The position numbers and the translations under genes are program-made. Below, one piece after another: positions 44,325 to 51,827 of a stretch of 64,000 bases of DNA. The DNA is taken from NCBI GenBank assembly GCA_903824495.1, contig CAIJXB010000026.1:1-64000 (forward strand), given 5' to 3'. Each line of letters opens with the position of its first letter. The stretch's first letter is position 1. The notes under the pieces were generated by a model. That model saw only the letters and a list, made by a program, of their open reading frames with translations. It had not been told where the DNA came from and did not search any database. This DNA comes from an uncultured Chlamydiae bacterium (GTDB lineage: Bacteria > Chlamydiota > Chlamydiia > Chlamydiales > Rhabdochlamydiaceae).

Positions 44325-44654
44325 TTACGCCACTGCTTGATGCACTATTTTAGCAATGGTGCGGATAGTTGGATTTCCTTTTTTCGATAAAGCATTTTGT
44401 ACAGTAGTTCTAGACAAGTTAGCTTCTTTAGCCACTTTTGTACGATTTACTTTAAGGTATGCGTCCAAGATTTCTAAAAATGCCTCAGCATCATTCTCTT
44501 CTAAGCTTTGCAAAAGCGCTGCAGCAACTTTTTCATGAGATCTGAAAAAAGAGCCAGGGCTATGAGCAGAAGAAGCAGATTTTTTTTTACTCTTTATAAC
44601 AGGCATACTTTCTAAGCAAAACACTTGCTTTTTTGATGTCTTCTTTTTGGTCAT
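44325..44654 (-). CDS. HigA-type antitoxin with helix-turn-helix
   Basis: The 109-residue protein is the antitoxin of a toxin-first pair. A lysine-rich N-terminal extension (1-30) precedes the domain SHEKVAAALLQSLEEND, YLKVNRTKVAKEANLSRTTVQ and LSKKGNPTIRTIAKIV, which matches the XRE-related antitoxin family usually paired with RelE/HigB-like killer proteins. The ATG at 44654 has AGGAGG eight bases upstream, inside the toxin gene, so the start is well supported and the two genes overlap by 68 bases. It is convergent with sctL, eight bases from its stop. It should bind the palindrome at 44911-44946. Confidence 0.88.
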   Translation of the reverse strand: MTKKKTSKKQVFCLESMPVIKSKKKSASSAHSPGSFFRSHEKVAAALLQSLEENDAEAFLEILDAYLKVNRTKVAKEANLSRTTVQNALSKKGNPTIRTIAKIVHQAVA

Positions 44655-44895
44655 TTTTCTTCCCTCCTAACAAAATCCGTATACTACTCGTTCCATCTCT
44701 ATAAAAATATACACGCCGTCCATTTTTCCAACGAAGCTCTGAGATGGCGATGTCTGTCCCTTGAAGAGGTTTACAATCTCCAAAATGAGCAAAGGCTTCT
44801 ATTCGATAAAGGCGAGCTTCAACCTGAGCCTGCTCTTTTATGGTCAGATTGGATAGCCAATCATCAAATTCAGGGGTCTTTCTTATCTTTACCAT
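44587..44895 (-). CDS. HigB/RelE-type toxin (addiction module killer protein)
   Basis: The 102-residue basic protein has the RelE/ParE fold of the short killer-protein type: FDDWLSNLTIKEQAQVEARLYRIE, then HFGDCKPLQGTDIAISELRW, and RVYFYRDGTSSIRILLGGKK with the strand pattern of the family. KNDQKEDIKKASVLL is the usual end. Such toxins cleave mRNA on the ribosome or block gyrase; this subgroup is RelE-like. It is transcribed first, before its antitoxin. A 12-bp-arm palindrome overlaps its promoter. The position inside the type III secretion cluster is unusual. Confidence 0.9.
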   Translation of the reverse strand: MVKIRKTPEFDDWLSNLTIKEQAQVEARLYRIEAFAHFGDCKPLQGTDIAISELRWKNGRRVYFYRDGTSSIRILLGGKKNDQKEDIKKASVLLRKYACYKE

Positions 44896-44910
44896 AATGC
44901 TTCTTTTATG

Positions 44911-44946
44911 GTGAACATTATATTATGCGCACAGTATAATGTGCAC
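44911..44946 (-). promoter_or_regulatory. Palindromic operator and promoter of the toxin-antitoxin pair
   Basis: GTGAACATTATA (44911-44922) and TATAATGTGCAC (44935-44946) are inverted with one mismatch in 12 and a 12-base spacer. The minus-strand TATAAT -10 box is part of the left arm (44922-44917), about 20 bases before the toxin ATG. This is the expected layout for autorepression by the antitoxin. Confidence 0.75.
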
Positions 44947-44969
44947 TAAAATTTAACGATAGGGAATTT

Positions 44970-45968
44970 TCAAATTTTTCCTTCCTGAGATTCCTCTACT
45001 GACACAAGGTGAAACTTTAACCACTCAAAAGATTGCTCGATCACATCTGGTCGTTTTCTGATCCAATGATCCATCCCATCGACGCGGAAATAGGTAATCG
45101 GAACTCTTGCTTCACGAGCTTTTTGAACAAATTGATCGCAAGAACTGATTATACTATCTTCAGTTCCTCCTACAACTAAAAACGGAGAATGAATCTTAGT
45201 ATAGTCGATCGGTGGTTTTAAAAATGCATCCGCATGATAAAGATAGGTCATTCCTGCCATTGAAAGGTTCGGCGTAGGATTTTCTATGATCTGTTGAACA
45301 AGGGCGTCATATTCTTTGCGAGTGGCTGGAATATCCGAAGAAAAGGGGATCCATCTTGGTAGCGCATCATAAAGTCGCATCCAAATAGAACTTTGTTTCC
45401 AGGCCCACAGCTCATCAGACCAGGACCAATCTCCAGCTCCGACCCAATTGACTGTTGCTAAAGTATTCGGACAAAGAATAGATAAGTCCGTAACAAGTGG
45501 GCCTCCTTCTGAAACTCCGATAAAAATGAACTTCCCATTCCATCCCAAAGGGGGATTTTCTTCTAAATAGCGAATGATTTTTAAGTGATCTTCAAGTCTT
45601 TGAGAGCGTGTATAGTGAGTCCAAAATGCCTCTTCATTGGTACGATTGCCATCTATTCCCCAATTTTCAGCCGTTAAATATCCAACTTGAAGAGATTGGA
45701 TCTTATCAAAGAAATAATTCCAGATATAGAACGCACTTCGAAGGTCTTTAGAAGTCGAGCCATCACAAAGAATCAAGATGGGATATGGTTTCTCAGCAAG
45801 TTCAGGTTTACTAAAGTAATAGACAAGTGGAGATGCACCTCTCTCCCTAGCCAACTCAATTCGAACATGCGAAGGAATGTCCCAATTTACGGCATCAGCT
45901 TTTAATTCAAATAAAACAACAAACGCAATAAAAACAAAAAAGAAAATTGTTTTTCCAAAATTATACAT
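44970..45968 (-). CDS. Exported alpha/beta hydrolase
   Basis: The start is placed at the ATG at 45968, giving a 332-residue protein with signal peptide MYNFGKTIFFFVFIAFVVLF. Longer readings to 46007 or 46082 (TTG) bury the leader and overlap the sctR promoter candidate. Alpha/beta-hydrolase landmarks are PYPILILCDGSTSKDLRS (oxyanion strand), FIFIGVSEGGPLVTD with the nucleophile Ser in GVSEG, FLVVGGTEDSI with the acid, and VDGMDHWIRKRPDV with the His. An esterase, lipase or peptidase role is equally possible. It stands with the toxin-antitoxin pair in the insert that splits the type III secretion operon. Confidence 0.85.
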   Translation of the reverse strand: MYNFGKTIFFFVFIAFVVLFELKADAVNWDIPSHVRIELARERGASPLVYYFSKPELAEKPYPILILCDGSTSKDLRSAFYIWNYFFDKIQSLQVGYLTAENWGIDGNRTNEEAFWTHYTRSQRLEDHLKIIRYLEENPPLGWNGKFIFIGVSEGGPLVTDLSILCPNTLATVNWVGAGDWSWSDELWAWKQSSIWMRLYDALPRWIPFSSDIPATRKEYDALVQQIIENPTPNLSMAGMTYLYHADAFLKPPIDYTKIHSPFLVVGGTEDSIISSCDQFVQKAREARVPITYFRVDGMDHWIRKRPDVIEQSFEWLKFHLVSVEESQEGKI

Positions 45969-46052
45969 AATATTTTTTATTGACCGATTTAATAAAAGAA
46001 CCAGCATATGAGCGAGATGACATTTTTTTCCATGTAAAAAACTTCGCTTTTC

Positions 46053-46081
46053 TTGAGCGTTAAAAAAGCAAATAGTATACA
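46053..46081 (+). promoter_or_regulatory. Candidate promoter of sctR-sctS-sctT
   Basis: TTGAGC (46053-46058) and TATACA (46076-46081) are 17 bases apart, with transcription predicted to begin near 46088. AAGGA (46103-46107) then precedes the sctR ATG at 46115. A separate promoter is needed because three minus-strand genes separate sctR from sctL. Confidence 0.5.
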
Positions 46082-46114
46082 AAGAATTTTAAACATCTTT
46101 GTAAGGAATTATTC

Positions 46115-46918
46115 ATGCAAGCGACGTCGCCTACAGTAGTACCTTCCGGCAGAAAAATACAACCTTCTCGTGTAGGAACCTTTTTTGTACTTTTGCTTTT
46201 GCTGTTTTTATCTCCGGGAAGCTCGTGGGCAGCAGAAGCTGCAAGCGCTCCAACGCCATCTGTTCTTACGCAGCTCACTGTCTTAGCATTCTTTTCTGTT
46301 TTACCGTTTGCTGTGATGCTTTTGACATCGTATATTAAAGTGGTCGTTGTTCTTTCTTTGCTAAGAAACGCCCTTGGTGTTCAGCAGGCACCGCCAAACC
46401 AAGTACTCAATGGGATTGCTCTTTTGATGGCTGTTTATGTTATGGCACCTACTGTTCTTGCTATGTTCAAAGCAGGAGAGGATACGATGAAGATGAAAGC
46501 TCCTCAGGAGCTTTTTTCAGGTGCATCGGCTCAGTATTTAATTGATATTGCAGAAGCGACAAAAGAACCGCTTAAACACTTTTTACAAAGAAACTCCTCT
46601 GCAAAACACATCTCTAGCTTCTATCAACTCGCCTACAAATCGTTTCCAGAAGAGTATAGAGCGTCATTAAAGCCTGGCGATTTCATTGTGGTTGTTCCGT
46701 CATTCATCACATCGCAGCTAAAAGCTGCTTTTGAAATTGGAGTGTTGATCTATCTGCCATTTTTTGTGATAGATCTAGTTACTTCTAATATTTTGCTCGC
46801 TATGGGGATGATGATGCTTTCACCCTTAACCATTGCTTTGCCACTCAAACTTCTTCTGATTGTAATGGTGGATGGATGGACGTTAATCATCCAAGGGCTT
46901 GTTCTGTCGTTTAGGTAA
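46115..46918 (+). CDS. sctR: Type III secretion export gate protein SctR
   Basis: SctR (YscR/FliP/CdsR) is the main subunit of the helical export gate, in a 5:4:1 complex with SctS and SctT. The 267 residues include an extended N-terminus with a signal-peptide-like segment (VGTFFVLLLLLFLSPGSSWA), as FliP and some SctR have. The core follows: SVLPFAVMLLTSYIKVVVVLSLLRNALGVQQAPPN, cited here in parts SYIKVVVVLSLLR and GVQQAPPNQVLNG, a periplasmic region (about 115-190), and the closing DLVTSNILLAMGMMMLSP. AAGGA lies seven bases before the ATG. sctS follows after 20 bases. Confidence 0.96.
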   Translation: MQATSPTVVPSGRKIQPSRVGTFFVLLLLLFLSPGSSWAAEAASAPTPSVLTQLTVLAFFSVLPFAVMLLTSYIKVVVVLSLLRNALGVQQAPPNQVLNGIALLMAVYVMAPTVLAMFKAGEDTMKMKAPQELFSGASAQYLIDIAEATKEPLKHFLQRNSSAKHISSFYQLAYKSFPEEYRASLKPGDFIVVVPSFITSQLKAAFEIGVLIYLPFFVIDLVTSNILLAMGMMMLSPLTIALPLKLLLIVMVDGWTLIIQGLVLSFR

Positions 46919-46938
46919 TTTTTTAAGAGGATCTTTTT

Positions 46939-47211
46939 ATGTTTAGTGCAGAAGTTTATCAACTCAGCTACCAAGCGCTTCTTCTCATTTTACTACTCTC
47001 TGCTCCGCCTATTTTGATCAGTACTATGCTCGGACTTTTTGTAGCGGTTTTTCAGGCAGCTACTCAGATCCAAGAGCAAACTCTTTCTTTTATGGTAAAG
47101 CTCGTTGCCGTTATCTTAACATTGATGCTTCTTGGCGGCTGGCTTAGCTCTCAGATCATGCAATATACAAGTAACATTTTTATGAACTTTTCAAAGTGGT
47201 CTAGCTACTAA
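46939..47211 (+). CDS. sctS: Type III secretion export gate protein SctS
   Basis: SctS (YscS/FliQ/CdsS) is a two-helix membrane subunit of the export gate. The 90 residues are normal length. LLILLLSAPPILISTMLGL is the first hydrophobic hairpin, and FQAATQIQEQTLSFMVKL is the family signature between the two halves. The second hairpin is VILTLMLLGGWLSSQIM. AAGAGG precedes the ATG. It stands between sctR and sctT, the fixed order of this module, 12 bases before sctT. Confidence 0.96.
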   Translation: MFSAEVYQLSYQALLLILLLSAPPILISTMLGLFVAVFQAATQIQEQTLSFMVKLVAVILTLMLLGGWLSSQIMQYTSNIFMNFSKWSSY

Positions 47212-47223
47212 AAGATAGGAACC

Positions 47224-48060
47224 ATGGGTCCCGGAAAAGAATATCTGCAGTTTTTTAGCGATGTCTATCAGATGTCTCCGATTGCCCTTTTGTCTTTATT
47301 TCTTTTGAGTTTGTTCCGCTTAGCCCCGATTGTTGTCTTAGCTCCTTTTCTTGGAGCCAAACTTCCCTCTCCTGTTAAAATGGGACTCATGATCTCTTTT
47401 AGCATTATTTTACTGCCCCATATTGCCATGACAAGCCAGACCGTGCTTGAATACAACTTTCTTTTAATTCTCTATGCCGTGAAAGAATTTTTCATAGGGT
47501 TCGTCATCGCTTTTTTTGTATGCATCCCTTTTCAGTTTGCGCAATCAGCCGGTGTGATCATCGACTTTGTAAGAGGATCCTCCTCTTTACAAGTGAGCGA
47601 TCCTTTCAGCCAAGCGCAAACATCTCCCATCGGAAATTTATATAATTACATTCTCATTGTGATGTTTTATACTATTGGAGGGCTGTTCATTCTCTTTAAC
47701 AGTCTCATCACCTCTTACACTCTGCTTCCGATAGATTCGTTCATCAATCCTCTTTTCTTTTCTCTAAAACTTCCATTTTGGCAAGTTGTCATGGGCGTTA
47801 CAACAAAGCTGTTCGCTTTGTCTATTCAACTTGCAGCTCCTGCCCTTTTGGCTGTTTTGATGACAGAAGTGTTTTTAGGGATTGCAAACAGGCTCGCACC
47901 TCAAGTCCAAATCGTCTTTTTAGGGATGTCCCTAAAGTCTTTGATAGGACTTGGGCTTCTTTGTCTTGGATGGTTTTTTATTTTAGAGCAGCTACAAAAG
48001 CAAACGCTTTTGTGGCTTAAAGACATTCATCAATTGCTATTTTTGATTCCAAAAGCCTAG
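47224..48060 (+). CDS. sctT: Type III secretion export gate protein SctT
   Basis: SctT (YscT/FliR/CdsT) is the single-copy subunit that seals the export gate. The 278 residues form about six to eight hydrophobic segments, with RLAPIVVLAPFLGAKLPSPVKMG near the start. FCIPF-type turns are represented by FFVCIPFQFAQSAGVIIDF, and QTSPIGNLYNYILIVMF and NRLAPQVQIVFLGMSLK are conserved. GATAGGA lies before the ATG. Its stop overlaps the stop of a minus-strand porin gene by four bases, so the cluster ends here without a visible terminator. Confidence 0.95.
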   Translation: MGPGKEYLQFFSDVYQMSPIALLSLFLLSLFRLAPIVVLAPFLGAKLPSPVKMGLMISFSIILLPHIAMTSQTVLEYNFLLILYAVKEFFIGFVIAFFVCIPFQFAQSAGVIIDFVRGSSSLQVSDPFSQAQTSPIGNLYNYILIVMFYTIGGLFILFNSLITSYTLLPIDSFINPLFFSLKLPFWQVVMGVTTKLFALSIQLAAPALLAVLMTEVFLGIANRLAPQVQIVFLGMSLKSLIGLGLLCLGWFFILEQLQKQTLLWLKDIHQLLFLIPKA

Positions 48061-49127
48061 TAATCGATTCCGAAACGGACGTTCAGTCCTTGCAAATGCA
48101 TATTGCCTGGGGCTCCGTTATTCTTCCTTACGGCATCAAGCATCGTACGGCTCCAATACGTATTAAAGTCATAGCCGACAAAGAGATCTAGGTAAAAATT
48201 GTCACCACAAAGATACGATCCCCAGCCAAGGCCTAAAGAGGTTTCTAGCACAGGACACACTGTATTATAGTGATGAGGCTGATTTAAGATCAGATCGGTA
48301 GAGCTTAAGCTTGTAATCTGTCCTGTCACAGTGAATTTCAATGTCGTATAGCTCGTGTATAAAAGGCTTCCTCTCAAATTGCCTTCTATGCGAAGGCCAT
48401 ACCCTAAAAGCCAGTTTGACTGAAGACCAAATACAGGACCAATTCCCCAAGAATTCAAAGTGCTCGTCGTTTGAAAAGATCCACTTAACGGAACGGCAAA
48501 CGGAATATTCTCCCCAATAAAAAAAAGACGAGATCCGTTAGATGTCCCATATTGATCGATCCAAAGGGTTTTAAGACCCATCGAGCATCTTGTGGTAAGG
48601 CTTTTGCCTTGATAAGCGATCCTTTGTAAAACTGTGTCAAGCTCACTGTAGTGGAGTTTAGCAGTGGTCTTTAAATCTCCAGAAAGAAGAAGACCGATAG
48701 AGAGTCCACCCGGAGTATGGATCGAATTAGAAGAAACAGCCACATACTGTCCACTTGCAGGTCTTGTTCTTAGACTCGTTGAGTTTTCATACCAGGTGTA
48801 GTCTGCTTTAAAGCGCCAGTCATCCATCCCATGGAAATTGCATCCAAGCCCTATTTGAAAACCGGAAGCAAAGCCTGGAGTCTGAAATACGATCTCTTCT
48901 GTTCCACTTAAGAAAAGAGCGCCGTCTGCAAGATTCGGTGTAGCAAGCGTTGCTACATCCATCCTATCTTGCTGCCATACCCAATAGATATAGTCCGCAT
49001 CAAATACAATATCCCAGCTATTTTGGCAGCTGACCATCGCGCTTTGGTTATATAGGCCTACTTCATCTGCTTCCCCTGCCGTAAAACCTAGGACGATAAG
49101 AGCTGCTATAAGTTTGTTTTGGGGCAC
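48057..49127 (-). CDS. MOMP-like (Legionella-type) outer-membrane protein, copy 1
   Basis: This is a 356-residue beta-barrel of the Legionella-MOMP/Lpg1974-like family that is expanded in non-Chlamydiaceae chlamydiae. The start is GTG at 49127, with GAGG five bases upstream, giving the leader MPQNKLIAALIVLGFTAGEA. Family marks are WDIVFDADYIYWVWQQDRM, GFASGFQIGLGCNFHGMDDW with DYTWYENS, SWGIGPVFGLQSNWLLGYGL, and ALGWGS-like SLGLGWGSYLCGDNFY. It ends GLNVRFGIDY with a terminal aromatic residue for barrel assembly. It is 15 bases downstream of copy 2 and likely in one transcript. It probably acts as a general pore or structural protein. Confidence 0.88.
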   Translation of the reverse strand: MPQNKLIAALIVLGFTAGEADEVGLYNQSAMVSCQNSWDIVFDADYIYWVWQQDRMDVATLATPNLADGALFLSGTEEIVFQTPGFASGFQIGLGCNFHGMDDWRFKADYTWYENSTSLRTRPASGQYVAVSSNSIHTPGGLSIGLLLSGDLKTTAKLHYSELDTVLQRIAYQGKSLTTRCSMGLKTLWIDQYGTSNGSRLFFIGENIPFAVPLSGSFQTTSTLNSWGIGPVFGLQSNWLLGYGLRIEGNLRGSLLYTSYTTLKFTVTGQITSLSSTDLILNQPHHYNTVCPVLETSLGLGWGSYLCGDNFYLDLFVGYDFNTYWSRTMLDAVRKNNGAPGNMHLQGLNVRFGIDY

Positions 49128-49142
49128 GTCTTCCTCGCTGTA

Positions 49143-50285
49143 TTAAAAATCAAATCGAGCCTGGATATTCAACCCTTGAAGAGACATATTTCCGGGAGAT
49201 CCATTGCTGTTTATAAGTGTGTTCACTACATTTTGATTCCAAAACAATTTAAAATCATATCCGGCAGAAACCTCAAAATGGATACTATCGTCACAGAAAT
49301 AAGATCCCCATCCTAAACCCAAAGAAGCCTCTGCAATAGGATTTACCGTATTATAGTTCTTCTTCTGGTTGGTATGTAAATTCGCAGAAGAAGTGCTGGA
49401 GACCGCTCCTGTCACTGAAGTACTGAGCGTAGTATAACGAGTGTAAAGAGCGCTCAAAGAAGCTGAACCCATAATCTTAATCCCATATCCTAAAAGCCAG
49501 TGTGAGTTCAGGCCAAACTTAGGCCCAAGCGCCCAAGACTTTTGCTTACTAGTAGAGTTAAAGGATCCATCTACAGCAGTCGCAACAAACGCATCCGCTG
49601 CAACAAAGGATAAATCGGAGCCCGTTGCTGTAAATTTCTGATCGATCCAAAGAGCCTCAAGCCCCACCATCAGATCCGCAGTAAGTTTTCTTCCGAAGTA
49701 AAACGGTCTTTGCAAAAGCAGGTCCGCAGCATTATAAGTAAGGCGAGCTTTTGTTTTCAGCTGATCTGCAAGTAACACTCCCGGCGTACTCCCTTGTATA
49801 TAGGGAATCAACGTAGTAGAAACTGCTAAAATTTGAGAAGAGGAAGCTGTGCTTGTCAAGGTGTCTGAATTTTTATACCATGTATATTCAGTAGATACGA
49901 TCCAATCATCCATTCCCTTGAGACCATACCCTAAACCCAACTGAAACCCTGATGAGTAATCAGGACTTTGCAAGATGATTTCGCCGCTTCCGATTAAAAA
50001 AGCCTGAGCTCCAAATGCTGTAGGGGTAATCAGAGTCCCCACTTCCATCATTTCTTGTTGCCATGTCCAATAAATGTAGTCACCTGTTAAAAAAAAACCT
50101 CGCCCATTTTTACAAGAATAAGAGGCTGCTTCGTTATAACCGCCGGGAAGCTGTCCCTGCTTGACTTTCTCTCCTGAGAGATATGTTGGGGGCTCCGAAA
50201 CTGCCGGGCTATCAGCCCGAGCTATCCAAGGAATGAGCATTGTACTAGCTATAGCTGCTGCTACTTTTAATTCAACTCTGATCAT
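49143..50285 (-). CDS. MOMP-like outer-membrane protein, copy 2
   Basis: A 380-residue paralogue. The start is set at the second of two adjacent ATGs (50285; the other is 50288) because GGGAGG is then six bases upstream. The longer reading to 50351 has no site and hides the signal peptide IRVELKVAAAIASTMLIPWI. The N-terminus has a motif shared with copy 3, SGEKVKQGQLPGGYNEAA. Barrel marks include GRGFFLTGDYIYWTWQQEMM, GFQLGLGYGLKGMDDWIV, SWALGPKFGLNSHWLLGYGI and the final QARFDF. Internal Cys are few. A terminator (50354-50386) separates it from copy 3. Confidence 0.88.
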   Translation of the reverse strand: MIRVELKVAAAIASTMLIPWIARADSPAVSEPPTYLSGEKVKQGQLPGGYNEAASYSCKNGRGFFLTGDYIYWTWQQEMMEVGTLITPTAFGAQAFLIGSGEIILQSPDYSSGFQLGLGYGLKGMDDWIVSTEYTWYKNSDTLTSTASSSQILAVSTTLIPYIQGSTPGVLLADQLKTKARLTYNAADLLLQRPFYFGRKLTADLMVGLEALWIDQKFTATGSDLSFVAADAFVATAVDGSFNSTSKQKSWALGPKFGLNSHWLLGYGIKIMGSASLSALYTRYTTLSTSVTGAVSSTSSANLHTNQKKNYNTVNPIAEASLGLGWGSYFCDDSIHFEVSAGYDFKLFWNQNVVNTLINSNGSPGNMSLQGLNIQARFDF

Positions 50286-50353
50286 CATGTTCCTCCCGGA
50301 GTCCTTCAAAATAATTGAGCCCATCGTAACTGAAATTCGAAGATTTTTCATAG

Positions 50354-50386
50354 AAAAAAAGAGAGAGGGGGTTTTCCCCTCTCTCT
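50354..50386 (-). terminator. Intrinsic terminator between porin copies 3 and 2
   Basis: GAGAGAGGGG (50361-50370) and CCCCTCTCTC (50376-50385) form a perfect stem with a five-base loop. On the minus strand it is followed by seven U residues (complement of 50360-50354). It ends the copy-3 transcript, so copy 2 needs its own promoter between 50286 and 50350. Confidence 0.92.
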
Positions 50387-50414
50387 CTTTTTACAAAGTT
50401 CTTAAGGCTTATCT

Positions 50415-51593
50415 TTAGAAATCAAAGCGTGCCTGAACATTCACACCATGGAGATATAAGTTTGATGAGTTTTTATACCCAGCAAGCTCCACAGCTGTGA
50501 CATAATTCCAGTGCACATTGAAATCATATCCTGCCGAAAGATCAAAATGAAATGCCTCATCATAGAAATAAGATCCCCATCCAAGTCCTAAGAATGTATC
50601 TAGAACAGGTCTGATCGTTCCATAATTGGGTGTATCAATATTAGTTTCTGAATTCAAAGAGAAGGAACTTCCAACAAATGTACCAGATCCTATTGTAAGA
50701 GTCTCGGAAGATCCTGTGTATCTTGTGTAAAGAACACTAGCAGACATATTACCTAAGATCTTAAATCCGTATCCAAGCAGCCAATTGGAATCAAAACCAA
50801 ATTTAGGCCCTAAAGCCCAAGAGCTCACATCATTATGAGTAGATTTTAAGATGCTATCTATAGCAATTGAGCGAGACCCCACAATAGAGCCCGATCCACT
50901 GATCATTGCATCTGCATCTGAATTAATCCAAAGAGCCCTGAGGCCTGTAGAGAAGTTACCTGTAAGCTTTTTACCAAAGTAAAAATGTCTTTGTAATGAA
51001 AAATCAGCATTATTGTAGGCAAAAGAAATATCAGCACTTCCCGCAAAATCAGTAGTTATAGCGGGAGAGGTCTTGACCGCATCAAAGGATTCGCTCGCTT
51101 GGTTTTTATACCAAGTGTATTCCCCATAAAAATTCCAGTCATCCATCCCTTTCATATTAAATCCTAAACCTACCTGGAACCCTGAAGCATAACCCGGAGT
51201 AATTGTAGTTGGTGTCAGATTGAAATCAAAACCAGAAAAAACGGAAAGCCCATTAAATCCAACGCTCATCCCTTCATCTTGAACCCAATCCCAATAGATA
51301 TAGTCTCCAGTAACATAGACATCCCAACCGTCATCACAGAAATAACCTGCATTTTGACTGTAAGCGCCTGGCAATTGTCCTTCTTTGACCTTTTCTCCAG
51401 ACATATAAGACTGTTTACTACTCGACTTGGCTTCCATAGGCTGTTGGCTCATCATATCTGAGCCAGAAGTCATTGAATCTGAGTCTGCTAACAATGCATG
51501 AACTGAATCTTCCACTGAACTTGCTTGAGCAAATAAGGGAAGAGCTACCAGGCCTAGCATGGCAATGGCTGTCTTTAAATCCTTTTTCAACAT
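50415..51593 (-). CDS. MOMP-like outer-membrane protein, copy 3
   Basis: A 392-residue paralogue with AGGAGG five bases before the ATG. The signal peptide is LKTAIAMLGLVALPLFAQA. A Ser/Asp/Met-rich stretch (about 25-60) precedes SGEKVKEGQLPGAYSQNAG, the block shared with copy 2. Barrel elements are WDVYVTGDYIYWDWVQDEG, GFQVGLGFNMKGMDDWNF with EYTWYKNQ, SWALGPKFGFDSNWLLGYGF and FLGLGWGSYFYDEAFHF, ending VNVQARFDF. It is the first gene of the minus-strand side, divergent from copy 4 across 234 bases. The strong ribosome-binding site and terminator suggest high expression. Confidence 0.9.
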   Translation of the reverse strand: MLKKDLKTAIAMLGLVALPLFAQASSVEDSVHALLADSDSMTSGSDMMSQQPMEAKSSSKQSYMSGEKVKEGQLPGAYSQNAGYFCDDGWDVYVTGDYIYWDWVQDEGMSVGFNGLSVFSGFDFNLTPTTITPGYASGFQVGLGFNMKGMDDWNFYGEYTWYKNQASESFDAVKTSPAITTDFAGSADISFAYNNADFSLQRHFYFGKKLTGNFSTGLRALWINSDADAMISGSGSIVGSRSIAIDSILKSTHNDVSSWALGPKFGFDSNWLLGYGFKILGNMSASVLYTRYTGSSETLTIGSGTFVGSSFSLNSETNIDTPNYGTIRPVLDTFLGLGWGSYFYDEAFHFDLSAGYDFNVHWNYVTAVELAGYKNSSNLYLHGVNVQARFDF

Positions 51594-51770
51594 ACTTTCC
51601 TCCTAGAAAAGTGAATTTTGCACCCTCTTTTAGGGCATCTTTACCTTTATATTCCCAGTAACCTAAAAAATTTTGTATTTTAAAAAAAGAGAAAAATTAT
51701 CCAGGAGCAAGATTCAATTGACCCATTCGAAACTAAAGAAAAACCAGATAAATTAATAATATATTTGAAA

Positions 51771-51776
51771 TATAAT
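51771..51776 (+). promoter_or_regulatory. -10 box of porin copy 4
   Basis: A perfect TATAAT lies 52 bases before the ATG at 51828. The -35 position is AT-rich and weak (ATAAAT at 51748-51753, 17-base spacing). AAGGAG (51819-51824) completes the start region. The 51594-51827 interval also has to hold the promoter of divergent copy 3. Confidence 0.4.
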
Positions 51777-51827
51777 TCACAATTAATTAAACGTAAGCTT
51801 TAGTGGTATTAGAGCAAAAAGGAGCTA

